Shown here: piece by piece, positions 1 to 6,310 of the stretch
Position numbering within the stretch: the first letter of the stretch is position 1
Layout of the letters: the number at the start of each line of letters is the position of its first letter
Assembly: GCA_016213595.1 (NCBI GenBank)
Contig: JACRAA010000428.1
Span: forward strand, 1 to 7,540
Source of the DNA: Actinomycetota bacterium
GTDB lineage: Bacteria > Actinomycetota > Actinomycetes > Propionibacteriales > Propionibacteriaceae
Direction of reading: 5' to 3'
Length of the DNA: 7,540 nt
The notes under the pieces: model-generated
Seen by the model: only the letters and a program-made list of their open reading frames with translations
The model's database searches: none
Told to the model about the DNA's origin: nothing
Program-made: the position numbers and the translations under genes

Positions 1-1117
1 AGCCGAGTACGCCGATCCGCTCCCCGAACCAGAGCTCGGCGTCGAACGGCTGCATGAGCCCCGTCAGCTCGAGCCGCTCGCAGACGACCGCTCGCTTGCC
101 CGTCCTGCCGCCGATGAGGCGCATGGAGACCTTCTGCTCGACGGGCACGAGCTGGGGTGGCCCCGCCTCCTCGAACTTGGCGAGCCGCGTCTTCGCTGCC
201 TGGTACCGAGACGACATGCCGTCGTTGTACTCGGCCTTGACCCGCAGCGTCGCGACGAGAGTCTTGAGCTTGTCGTGCTCCTCGTCCCAGCGCCGTCGCA
301 GCTCCTCCAGCCGAGAGCTCCGCTCCGCCCGTGCGACGGCGTACGTGCTGAACGAGCCCCCGTGCACCCAGGCGTTGGCGCCCAGTGCCGTGGGTTCGAG
401 CGTGACGATCTGCGTCGCAGCCCTGCTCAGCAGCTCTCGGTCGTGGGAGACCAGGAGCACCGTCTTGGGCGTGTCGGCGAGCCGCTGCTCGAGCCAGCGC
501 TTCGCTGGGACGTCAAGGAAGTTGTCCGGTTCATCGAGGAGCAGCACCTCCTCGGGCCCGCTGAGCAGCGCCTCGAGGGCGAGCCGCTTCTGCTCACCAC
601 CGCTGAGCGTCTCGAGCGTCCGGTAGTGGGCACGCCGGTACTCGACGCCCAGGGCCGCGGTCGTACAGACGTCCCAGAGCGTCTCGATCTCGTACCCGCC
701 GGCGTCCGCCCAGTCGACCAGCGCCTGCGCGTAGCGGAGCTGCGTCGGCTCGTCCTCGCTGCTCATCATCGCCAGCTCGGACGATTCCAGGGCGTCAGCT
801 GCGGTACGGATCCGGGCCGGGGCGAGCGAGAGCAGGAGGCCGCCCACATCGTCGTAGCCGCGCTCACCGTGTCGCGTACGCCGCTTGCCGTGGCCGACGA
901 ACTGACGCATGACACCCGTGCCACCGCTCGAGGTGACGGTTCCCGCATCAGCAGCGAGGTCGCCCGCAATGATGCGCAGGAGGGTCGTCTTGCCCGTCCC
1001 GTTGGGCCCGACGAGCGCGGCCGTCGCCCCTCCGCCCACCCGGAAGGTGACCTCGTCGAGCAACGGTCTCCCGTCGGGAAGTGAGTACGAGACTGTGTTG
1101 ACCTCGACGTGCCCCAT
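1..1117 (-). CDS. ABC-F family ATP-binding protein (3' end missing, off left edge)
   Basis: This is a soluble ABC-F ATPase with two ATP-binding cassettes on one chain and no membrane domain; the family acts on the ribosome in translation or antibiotic protection. The window holds 372 codons from the ATG at 1115-1117. The first cassette shows Walker A GPNGTGKTT (37-45), signature LSGGEQ (171-176), Walker B VLLLDEP (D195, E196) and the H-switch His225. The sequence after Walker B is DEPDNFLDVP instead of the common DEPTNHLD, a variant I recall from actinobacterial members. A charged helical linker follows (about 247-305, rich in Arg, Glu and Lys), as expected between ABC-F cassettes. The second cassette starts near residue 320 and is cut at GERIGVLG, just before its Walker A. 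No strong Shine-Dalgarno precedes the ATG. The gene is divergent from the dehydrogenase gene. Whether it gives drug resistance or a housekeeping function cannot be told here. Confidence 0.93.
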   Translation of the reverse strand, partial: MGHVEVNTVSYSLPDGRPLLDEVTFRVGGGATAALVGPNGTGKTTLLRIIAGDLAADAGTVTSSGGTGVMRQFVGHGKRRTRHGERGYDDVGGLLLSLAPARIRTAADALESSELAMMSSEDEPTQLRYAQALVDWADAGGYEIETLWDVCTTAALGVEYRRAHYRTLETLSGGEQKRLALEALLSGPEEVLLLDEPDNFLDVPAKRWLEQRLADTPKTVLLVSHDRELLSRAATQIVTLEPTALGANAWVHGGSFSTYAVARAERSSRLEELRRRWDEEHDKLKTLVATLRVKAEYNDGMSSRYQAAKTRLAKFEEAGPPQLVPVEQKVSMRLIGGRTGKRAVVCERLELTGLMQPFDAELWFGERIGVLG

Positions 1118-1320
1118 GGCCGCCAGTGTCCCGCACGGATCGCGCCCCGCCTACCGAGTTTCCGCCCGGGCCGGCGACCTGTGAGCCTGCACCCGTGAAA
1201 CTCATGGCCTTCCACGTGGTCAGCCGCAGTGGTTCCGGCGGCGGGTGCGAGGATCGAGGGGTGAGCAATCGAGGGGTGAGCAGCCGAGGGGTGAGCAGCC
1301 GTTCCCCAGAAGCAGGCACG
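1118..1320. promoter_or_regulatory. Divergent intergenic region between ABC-F and dehydrogenase genes
   Basis: These 203 bases separate two divergently transcribed genes and must carry promoters for both. No convincing -35/-10 pair was recognised on either strand. The plus-strand reading frame of the dehydrogenase stays open back to about 1126, with in-frame ATG (1204) and GTG (1261, 1276, 1291) codons. The predicted peptide there is repetitive (VSNRG, VSSRG, VSSRS) and unlike the family, so I treat it as leader DNA. The only clear structure is the 15-bp tandem repeat listed separately. Confidence 0.5.
1253..1300. repeat. 15-bp tandem repeat, about 3.2 copies
   Basis: The unit ATCGAGGGGTGAGCA occurs at 1253-1267 and is repeated exactly at 1268-1282. 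A third copy at 1283-1297 starts GCC instead of ATC, and GCC follows at 1298-1300. The array ends 20 bases before the dehydrogenase ATG. Each unit contains GAGGGGTGA, which resembles a Shine-Dalgarno core running into a GTG. The unit length is a multiple of three, so the repeat is also in frame with the downstream gene. It could be a set of regulator sites, part of the mRNA leader, or a slippage product. Confidence 0.9.
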
Positions 1321-2700
1321 ATGACGACGAGCAGGATCGAGACAGCCCTCGCCGGTGCGGACCAGACGAAGGCAGTGGTACTGGGCGTCGGCGCGCTGGA
1401 CCTGACGGGAGCCGCGTTCCGTGACCAGCTTCCGGGGAAGCGTGCCGTCATCATCGCTGACGAGAACACGTGGGCGGCGGCTGGTCCCGGCGCGGAGGAG
1501 TCCCTGCGGGCGGCCGGAGTCGACCTGGACGAGCCCGTCATCTTCCCGGGACGGCCCGTCCTGTTCGCGGACGACGCGATGGTGGAGCGGGTGCGGGACA
1601 TCCTGGCGGGGACCGACGCGGCTGCGGTCTCGGTGGGCTCCGGGTCGGTGAACGACGTCGTGAAGAACGCCAGCGACCTCCTCGGACGTCCGTACCTGTC
1701 GGTCTGCACCGCTGCCTCCGTCGACGGCTATACGGCGGAAGGGGCGGCGATCACGGTCAAGGGGGTCAAGAGCACGGTCCCGTGCCGGGCGCCCGTCGCC
1801 GTCGTCGTCCCCGTCGACGTCATGGCCGCGGCCCCTAGCCGCCTCACCGCGACAGGCCTCGGCGACCTCATCGAGAAGGTGCCCGCGGGCGCTGACTGGA
1901 TGGTCGCGGACGCGCTGGGTGTCGAGCCGGTCGACTGGGACGTGTGGGACCTGGTGCAGGGACCGCTCCAGGATGCGATCGCAGACCCCGACGGGCTGCG
2001 GCGCGGGGACACGGAGGCGGTCGCGGCGCTGAGCGAGGGCCTGCAGATGTCGGGGCTCGCGATCCAGGTGCACGGCACCTCGCGACCCGCCTCCGGAGCC
2101 GGGCACTACTTCAGCCACCAGTGGGAGATGGAAGGGTACGGCCGGGACTGGGCCATCCCCCTGTCGCACGGCTTCAAGGTTGGTCTCGGCACGCTGGCGA
2201 TGTGTGCGCTGTACGAGATCGTCCTCGGCCTCGACCTGTCCGCGCTCGACATCGAGGGCCGGCTCCAGGACTGGCCCACGCCCGAGGAGGACCGTGCTCG
2301 CGTGGAGGCGCTGCAGCCGGTACCCGTGATCCGGGAGTCGGCGGTCCGCGAGTCTGCGGGTAAGTACCTCACGGCAGAGGCCGCCCGGAAGCGCCTGGAG
2401 ACTCTTCGTCGGGTGTGGCCGGAGCTGAGGTTCCGGCTGGGGCAGCAGCTGATGCCGGCCTCGGAGGTCGAGGACATCCTGCGCCGGGTCGGGGCGATCC
2501 ATCACCCGAGCCAGATCGGCCTCTCGCTGGAGCAGCTCCGCATCACGTACCTCCGCGCCCAGACGATCCGCACCCGCTACACCGTGCTGGACACGCTCCA
2601 GGAGGCCGGTCTGCTCACCAGTGTCGTCGACCGGCTCTTCGCGCCCGGTGGCTACTGGTACGGGCGCTCACCCGAGCCACGCTGGACCGACGAGTCCTGA
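1321..2700 (+). CDS. egsA: sn-glycerol-1-phosphate dehydrogenase (AraM/EgsA family)
   Basis: The 459-aa product belongs to the metal-dependent alcohol dehydrogenase superfamily, AraM/G1PDH branch. The family interconverts dihydroxyacetone phosphate and sn-glycerol-1-phosphate using NAD(P)H in the cytoplasm. Visible motifs are the nucleotide-binding GSGSVND (106-112), TAASVDGYT (130-138), GLGDLIEK (179-186), HGTSRPASGAGHYFSH (251-266) and LSHG (281-284). By analogy with glycerol dehydrogenases and archaeal G1PDH, Asp182, His262 and His283 are the likely metal ligands, and all are present. The C-terminal half (SQIGLSLEQLRITYLRAQ and RTRYTVLDTL) also matches the AraM type. I chose the ATG at 1321 because family homology begins just after it and AGCAGG lies upstream. 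In Bacillus, AraM works with PcrB to make an archaea-type lipid precursor, but no PcrB-like gene is in this window. Its physiological role here is unknown; a related sugar-phosphate substrate is possible. Confidence 0.87.
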   Translation: MTTSRIETALAGADQTKAVVLGVGALDLTGAAFRDQLPGKRAVIIADENTWAAAGPGAEESLRAAGVDLDEPVIFPGRPVLFADDAMVERVRDILAGTDAAAVSVGSGSVNDVVKNASDLLGRPYLSVCTAASVDGYTAEGAAITVKGVKSTVPCRAPVAVVVPVDVMAAAPSRLTATGLGDLIEKVPAGADWMVADALGVEPVDWDVWDLVQGPLQDAIADPDGLRRGDTEAVAALSEGLQMSGLAIQVHGTSRPASGAGHYFSHQWEMEGYGRDWAIPLSHGFKVGLGTLAMCALYEIVLGLDLSALDIEGRLQDWPTPEEDRARVEALQPVPVIRESAVRESAGKYLTAEAARKRLETLRRVWPELRFRLGQQLMPASEVEDILRRVGAIHHPSQIGLSLEQLRITYLRAQTIRTRYTVLDTLQEAGLLTSVVDRLFAPGGYWYGRSPEPRWTDES

Positions 2701-2739
2701 CCAGCGCCGCCGATACCCTCGGCCACGCGGAGGAGGCCG
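2701..2739. terminator. Short convergent gap with a weak hairpin
   Basis: Only 39 bases separate the stop codons of the convergent dehydrogenase and EI24 genes. A small perfect stem, GCCGA (2709-2713) and TCGGC (2719-2723) with a 5-base loop, could help terminate transcription from either side. There is no T-tract, so it is not a canonical intrinsic terminator. The call rests mainly on position. Confidence 0.25.
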
Positions 2740-3486
2740 TCAGGTCATCTCGCCCAGAAGGTCTCGCGTGAGCAGGGTCGCGCCGGCCACCGCGGCGGGC
2801 ATGAGGATGATCGCGCCGCCGGGGATGAGGAACACCAGGTAGCAGCTCAGCCCGAACCCGAGGACCCGCCACCTGTGGCGACGCAGGAGCCGCCGCCGCT
2901 CACCCACCGTCAGCCCCCGCGCGTCGCACGGCGTCGCGACCAGCTCGTCGGCCACGAGCCGCGCGCCGGTGAGCGCGCCGAGGGCTGCCGCAGCGGAGGT
3001 CCCCACGACGGGGACGATGCCGACCACAGCGACGGCCAGTCCGAGCCCCGTCGCCGTGAGGAGCACCCGGAGCGCGGCGGAGACCCCCTCGGTGACCTGT
3101 GCCACGAGGGGACGCCGGACCGGCGCCGGAATGCCGCCGTGCGCCGCCTCCACCGCGCGGGAGATCCGTTCGTAGACAGGGGCCCCGATCGCGAGTGTCA
3201 ACGCCGCGTACACCACCACGGCCAGCGCCAGGGCCCCGACCATCAGTGCCAGGGTCAGCGCTGCCCTCAGGACCGTCCGTACCTCGTCGTTCCACCCGCG
3301 GGGCAGAGGCGTCAGCCAGGTCGCGATCGCCGGCGCCACGGAGGCCAGGGCGAGGAGCAGCGCAGCGAGTGCGGCGAAGACGACGACCGCGGGGAGCAGG
3401 CCGAGCAGCATGAGGCCCGGGCGACGCGACCAGTAGCGGGCGCCGCGCCACAGGTCACGGACACCTCGGCCGAACTGGCGCAGCAC
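2740..3486 (-). CDS. EI24/CysZ-like integral membrane protein
   Basis: The 248-aa product is an EI24-domain membrane protein, the family that includes the sulfate permease CysZ. Hydrophobic segments lie at about 25-48 and 72-100. Two more long hydrophobic stretches follow, one containing LAVAVVGIVPVVGTSAAAALGAL and one near the C-terminus containing CYLVFLIPGGAIILMPAAVAG, giving four or more membrane passes. APVYERIS (102-109) after the second segment fits the family pattern. I chose the GTG at 3484-3486, five bases after the DUF3039 stop, because family homology starts at VLRQFGRGVRDLWRG. The frame stays open further upstream, but that part lies inside the DUF3039 gene and has no conserved look. 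There is no clear ribosome binding site, so translation is probably coupled to the upstream gene. Sulfate transport is not shown: actinobacterial EI24 proteins are mostly uncharacterised, and no sulfur gene is nearby. Confidence 0.8.
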   Translation of the reverse strand: MLRQFGRGVRDLWRGARYWSRRPGLMLLGLLPAVVVFAALAALLLALASVAPAIATWLTPLPRGWNDEVRTVLRAALTLALMVGALALAVVVYAALTLAIGAPVYERISRAVEAAHGGIPAPVRRPLVAQVTEGVSAALRVLLTATGLGLAVAVVGIVPVVGTSAAAALGALTGARLVADELVATPCDARGLTVGERRRLLRRHRWRVLGFGLSCYLVFLIPGGAIILMPAAVAGATLLTRDLLGEMT

Positions 3487-3491
3487 TGGGC

Positions 3492-3773
3492 TCAGGCGTC
3501 GGGGTCGTTCGAGCCGGGGCCGTCGGGATGTGCCTCCCAGATCTCCTTGCACTCCGGACAGACCGGGTACTTCTCCGGGTTCCGGCTCGGCACCCACACC
3601 TTGCCGCACAGCGCGACGACGGGCGTGCCCATGACCATCGCCTCCGTGAGGGTGCGCTTCGCGACGTAGTGGGCGAAGCGCTCGTGGTCGCCGTCGTCGA
3701 GCCGGGGCTGTGTGCGCTCCTCGGTGATGGTCTGCGCACCGGGCGCTCGCTGGGTCTGGGGAGTCGTGCTCAC
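3492..3773 (-). CDS. DUF3039 family small protein with putative zinc-binding cysteines
   Basis: This 93-aa protein matches the actinobacterial DUF3039 family, recognised by the core AKRTLTEAMVMGTPVVALCG followed by KVWVPSRNPEKYPVCPECK. Cys56, Cys72 and Cys75 (the last two as CPEC), possibly with His30 or His35, could bind a metal such as zinc; this is inferred from residue spacing. The N-terminus (1-24) and C-terminus (80-93) are polar and probably disordered. The start is the GTG at 3771-3773, 25 bases after the kinase stop, with no strong Shine-Dalgarno. The gene is the middle member of a same-strand run, kinase then DUF3039 then EI24, with gaps of 25 and 5 bases, so co-transcription is likely. 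The function is not known. Confidence 0.85.
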   Translation of the reverse strand: MSTTPQTQRAPGAQTITEERTQPRLDDGDHERFAHYVAKRTLTEAMVMGTPVVALCGKVWVPSRNPEKYPVCPECKEIWEAHPDGPGSNDPDA

Positions 3774-3798
3774 GCCCCGAGTCTAGGCGCGTGCTGCG

Positions 3799-4974
3799 TC
3801 AGCCGGAGATCCAGATGGTGATCATGAGCGTGAGGAAGAACAGCGCGACGGCGGACAGGACGACCCACACCCAGAACAGCGCCGAGTGACTCTCCTGGAT
3901 CGCCGCGGGCGCGTACTCCGCCTCAGGGATGTAGCTGGCGAGCACGCTGGTGGGGGTCTCGTAGCCGGTGGCGGTCGGGGCAGCGGTGTAGTACGAGGCC
4001 GGCGGCAGCGAGACCATCGACGCGGGTGCGCCGGACAGGCTCGGCGCCGGGCCGAGGCCGGAGATGAAGCTCGACGGCGTGGCGAAGGGCGTCGGCAGTG
4101 CGGGGCGCAGCACGGCCCCCTCCGCCGGCGGCAAGGCGCGAGGCCTGTACGTCTGGCCGCCCGGGAGGTCGTCGGCGAGCTGGTCGAGCGCAACCGAGAG
4201 CGCCTCGGCGGAGTGGGGCCGCGCGTTCGGGTCGGGGGAGAGGGCGGAGGCGAGGAGCTCGTCGAGCGCGTGGGGGGCGCCGATCCGGTCTGCGATCGGC
4301 GCCGGCCCGACGGCGGGGTTGCGCCCGAGCAGGTCCGCGAGCGTCTTGACCGGGAACGGTGGCTTGCCCGACAGCAGTGCGTACGTCACGGCGCCGATGG
4401 AGTAGATGTCCGCCCGGGCGTCCAAGGGGGAGCCCGTCGCCTGCTCGAGTGCCATGTACGCGGGGGTGCCGGCTGTCATCGTCGCGCCCGCCCGGTCGAC
4501 CATCCTCTTGGCGACGCCGAGGTCGGCGAGCATGACCCGCAGCCCCTGGGTCTCCGAGTGGTCGAGGAGGATGTTGCTCGGCGTCACGTCGCGGTGGATG
4601 ATCCGGTGGCGGTGCAGGACCTCGAGTGCACGGGCCGCCTCGGCGCAGAGCCGCAGCACGCGCCCGGGCTCGACGGGCTGCTTACGGAGCTGCTCGAGCG
4701 AGCCGCCGTTGGCGTAGTCCATGACGAAGTACGGACGGCCGTCGGGCAGCGTCCCGATGTCGTACACCCGGACGATCCGCTCGTCCTGGATCCGCCGCAG
4801 CAGCTTGGCCTCGGCGAGGAACCGGCTCCGGACGTCGTCGTTGTCGGCCCAGTTGTCCGCGAGGATCTTGACGGCGACGTCAGCGTCGAGCTCGTCGTCG
4901 CGGGCTTTCCAGACGGTCGCAAAAGCTCCGGCGCCAATGCGCTGGCTCAGTCGGTAGCGACCGATCTTGTCCAC
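3799..4974 (-). CDS. Tail-anchored serine/threonine protein kinase with variant catalytic motifs
   Basis: The 391-aa product is a Hanks-type Ser/Thr kinase. The kinase domain spans about 7-270, with glycine loop GAGAFA (14-19), VAVK with Lys36, a candidate helix-C Glu55, catalytic loop HRDVTPSN (127-134), DLG (151-153) and GTPAYMALE (169-177). Two positions differ from consensus: HRDxK has Thr131 instead of Lys, and APE reads ALE (Leu176). HRDV(S/T)PxN loops occur in other bacterial kinases, so activity is still plausible. A Pro/Ala/Ser-rich linker (about 275-364) leads to one hydrophobic segment (365-391) that ends the protein, with no PASTA or other external sensor domain. The kinase should therefore face the cytoplasm and be held by a C-terminal tail. 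The GTG start at 4972-4974 has GAGGA at 4981-4985, six bases away. The gene heads the likely kinase-DUF3039-EI24 operon and is divergent from the RDD gene. Confidence 0.93.
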   Translation of the reverse strand: MDKIGRYRLSQRIGAGAFATVWKARDDELDADVAVKILADNWADNDDVRSRFLAEAKLLRRIQDERIVRVYDIGTLPDGRPYFVMDYANGGSLEQLRKQPVEPGRVLRLCAEAARALEVLHRHRIIHRDVTPSNILLDHSETQGLRVMLADLGVAKRMVDRAGATMTAGTPAYMALEQATGSPLDARADIYSIGAVTYALLSGKPPFPVKTLADLLGRNPAVGPAPIADRIGAPHALDELLASALSPDPNARPHSAEALSVALDQLADDLPGGQTYRPRALPPAEGAVLRPALPTPFATPSSFISGLGPAPSLSGAPASMVSLPPASYYTAAPTATGYETPTSVLASYIPEAEYAPAAIQESHSALFWVWVVLSAVALFFLTLMITIWISG

Positions 4975-5144
4975 GTGCCGTCCTCGATAGTCCTACGGGA
5001 ACACGACTTCCGACGCGAGAGCAGAACGCAGGAAGCCAGAGCTTCCCCCGCATGCCTATCCCCCGCAGGGATGGTACCCGGTGACGGTGCCGCGCCGGGC
5101 TCTCGGTAAGAGACCTCTCCTATCCGATAGGGCAGACTTGACCT
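4975..5144. promoter_or_regulatory. Divergent intergenic region, kinase and RDD genes
   Basis: These 170 bases lie between two divergent GTG starts and should hold both promoters. No -35/-10 pair can be named with confidence. TTGAC at 5138-5142 sits too close to the RDD start to serve as its -35. The kinase side has a clear Shine-Dalgarno (GAGGA on the minus strand, 4981-4985); the RDD side has none, so its mRNA could have a very short leader. CCTATC occurs at 5055-5060 and again as half of the palindrome at 5119-5131. Confidence 0.5.
5119..5131. promoter_or_regulatory. Palindrome CCTATC-C-GATAGG, candidate operator
   Basis: A perfect inverted repeat with 6-bp arms and one central base lies 13 bases before the RDD start codon. 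One arm (CCTATC) recurs alone at 5055-5060. Its position between divergent genes would suit a regulator-binding site, but the palindrome is short and no binding family is recognised. Confidence 0.35.
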
Positions 5145-5921
5145 GTGAGTGAACCGCCGGTGAGCCAGCCCGTACCGCCCGCTGGGTGGTACGGGGACCC
5201 GGCCCACCCCCAGCGTGAGCGCTGGTGGGACGGAAACACCTGGACGGACAAGGTCCGCATCGCCAGCACGGAGACCCATGCCCCCCGAGGCACCTCCATG
5301 ACCGCCACCCAGCGCGCCGCTGCAAGCCAAACGGGCGCCTACCCGCAGCCCGTCCACGGCGGCTTCCGCCCCGTGGCGCGACCCGCCACGACCCACGTCC
5401 CGCCGGCCGCTGTCGTCGGCGTGGTCGGGCTCGCGTCGTTCGGACGACGGCTCCTGGCCACGGTCATCGACAGCCTCCTCGTGTCGTTCGTCATCACCGC
5501 GGCCATGTCGGTCGTCATCCACGACTTCCAGGACCGTGTCCTCAAGGGCGTGCAGGCCTACTACGACGGGTTCGGTGGGGGGCAGCCGACCGTCCCCGAC
5601 GACCTGAGCCATCTGCTGATGCTCATGACGTACGCCGTCATCGCGGCGACCGTGCTGTACGGCACCGTGAGCCTCGGCACCTGGTCCCGAACGCTCGGGC
5701 AGCGGATCGCCGGCATCGCGGTCTCCCCGGTGGACAAGCTGTCCGAGAAGGTCGGCTGGAGCCGTGGCCTCGCCCGCTCCCTCGCCTGGACGCTGCTGTC
5801 CCAGGGCGGCGGGCTGTTCCTCGTGGTCAACGTGATCAGCATCTCGATGGCCCTGTGGCACCCCAAGCGCCAGACGCTGCCAGACCTCCTGGCTCGCACC
5901 CAGGTGGTGCGCCGGAGCTGA
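5145..5921 (+). CDS. DUF2510-RDD family membrane protein
   Basis: The 258-aa product joins an N-terminal DUF2510 motif to a C-terminal RDD membrane domain, a common actinobacterial pairing. DUF2510 covers about 12-35 (PAGWYGDPAHPQ, then RWWDGNTWTD). A Pro/Ala/Thr-rich linker follows to about residue 97. The RDD domain starts at FGRRLLATVIDSLL (99-112), which holds the family's Arg and Asp. Its hydrophobic segments lie at about 103-125, 157-177 and 213-237. RTLGQRIAGI (182-191) and HPKRQTLPDLLARTQVV (239-255) match the later conserved blocks. The start is the GTG at 5145; no good Shine-Dalgarno precedes it, but DUF2510 lies very close to the N-terminus in other members. RDD proteins have been linked to transport, including ion/proton exchange in some cases, but the substrate here is unknown. 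Being divergent from a kinase gene, it could be a phosphorylation target; that is inference only. Confidence 0.9.
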   Translation: MSEPPVSQPVPPAGWYGDPAHPQRERWWDGNTWTDKVRIASTETHAPRGTSMTATQRAAASQTGAYPQPVHGGFRPVARPATTHVPPAAVVGVVGLASFGRRLLATVIDSLLVSFVITAAMSVVIHDFQDRVLKGVQAYYDGFGGGQPTVPDDLSHLLMLMTYAVIAATVLYGTVSLGTWSRTLGQRIAGIAVSPVDKLSEKVGWSRGLARSLAWTLLSQGGGLFLVVNVISISMALWHPKRQTLPDLLARTQVVRRS

Positions 5922-5928
5922 CGCGGAG

Positions 5929-5940
5929 GTCGCCGGCGAC
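5929..5940. terminator. 12-bp perfect palindrome in the convergent gap
   Basis: GTCGCCGGCGAC is its own reverse complement and fills most of the 20-base gap between the convergent RDD and 109-aa membrane protein genes. As RNA it could form only a 4-bp stem with a 4-base loop and has no U-tract. A role in ending transcription from both sides is suggested by position only. Confidence 0.25.
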
Positions 5941-5941
5941 T

Positions 5942-6271
5942 CTACGCGAGAGCGAGCATGAGGCCGCCGACGAGGCAGCCCAGGACGACGATCCCCGCGC
6001 AGGCCCACCACGCCCAGTCGGACGGGGTGAACGTGCCGGCGACCCTGCGATCGGAGATCGACCCGTCGGGTCGGGCCGTCGCGGCAGCGACGAAGGCGAC
6101 GACGACCGCGGCGAGGAAGGCCGCACCGATGATGAGGAAGCCGGGATGCTTCTGGATGACGCCGACGACGATCGCCGCGATCCCCGCGACGATCCCGAAG
6201 AGGTAGCCGACGACCGTGAGGATCGTCCTGATGGTCGGGTTGCTGCTGAGGTAGCTCTGTGAGGTGCTCAT
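5942..6271 (-). CDS. Small three-segment membrane protein of unknown function
   Basis: I do not recognise a named family for this 109-aa protein. It has three strongly hydrophobic segments at about 16-39, 44-65 and 86-109. A polar loop (66-85, ARPDGSISDRR...) lies between the second and third. The N-terminus is short and polar (MSTSQSYLSS), and the protein ends inside or just after the last segment. Coding potential is supported by the clear hydrophobic pattern, an ATG start, and GAGG upstream on the minus strand, although that GAGG ends only one base before the ATG, unusually close. The start codon lies in the loop of a perfect 7-bp inverted repeat, so translation could be affected by RNA structure. 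The gene converges on the RDD gene (20-base gap) and is divergent from malQ. Confidence 0.75.
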   Translation of the reverse strand: MSTSQSYLSSNPTIRTILTVVGYLFGIVAGIAAIVVGVIQKHPGFLIIGAAFLAAVVVAFVAAATARPDGSISDRRVAGTFTPSDWAWWACAGIVVLGCLVGGLMLALA

Positions 6272-6278
6272 ACCTCAC
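6259..6278 (-). promoter_or_regulatory. Start-codon hairpin or operator at the 109-aa membrane protein gene
   Basis: On the minus strand GTGAGGT, ATGAGC and ACCTCAC follow one another. The outer 7-mers are perfect reverse complements, and the 6-base loop begins with the start codon ATG. The GAGG that would bind the ribosome is inside the stem. In mRNA this would hide the ribosome binding site; as DNA it is a 20-bp palindromic element that could be an operator. Confidence 0.5.
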
Positions 6279-6310
6279 GAGAGCGGCGAGGCCGGCGTCT
6301 GATACCTCCC
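6268..6310. repeat. 12-bp imperfect direct repeat, spaced 31 bp
   Basis: CTCATACCTCAC (6268-6279) and CTGATACCTCCC (6299-6310) agree at 10 of 12 positions and are offset by 31 bp, close to three DNA helical turns. The first copy overlaps the start codon and hairpin of the 109-aa membrane protein gene; the second lies upstream of it. The arrangement would suit a regulator bound on one DNA face, but two short copies could arise by chance. Confidence 0.3.

Noticed and set aside
1253..1300. CRISPR array or iteron origin at the 15-bp repeats
   Set aside because: The units are adjacent with no spacers, too short for CRISPR, and no replication or cas gene is nearby.
1126..1320. N-terminal extension of the dehydrogenase from an upstream in-frame ATG or GTG
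   Set aside because: The extension is repetitive, unlike the family, and partly encoded by the tandem repeat; the GTGs in the repeat have the SD-like bases directly adjacent with no spacing.
766..2505. Long open frame (579 codons) antisense to the dehydrogenase gene
   Set aside because: High GC removes stop codons from antisense frames. Its predicted protein is rich in Arg, Asp, Pro and His with no domain pattern, while the plus strand encodes a clear enzyme.
3886..5109. 407-codon plus-strand open frame opposite the kinase
   Set aside because: The composition is Arg/Gly/Val-rich with no motif, and the kinase on the opposite strand has all ordered kinase motifs.
4947..6278. 443-codon minus-strand open frame across the RDD gene and into the membrane protein gene
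   Set aside because: It is low-complexity Arg/Gly/Asp/His sequence and overlaps two genes with recognisable or strongly hydrophobic products in other frames.
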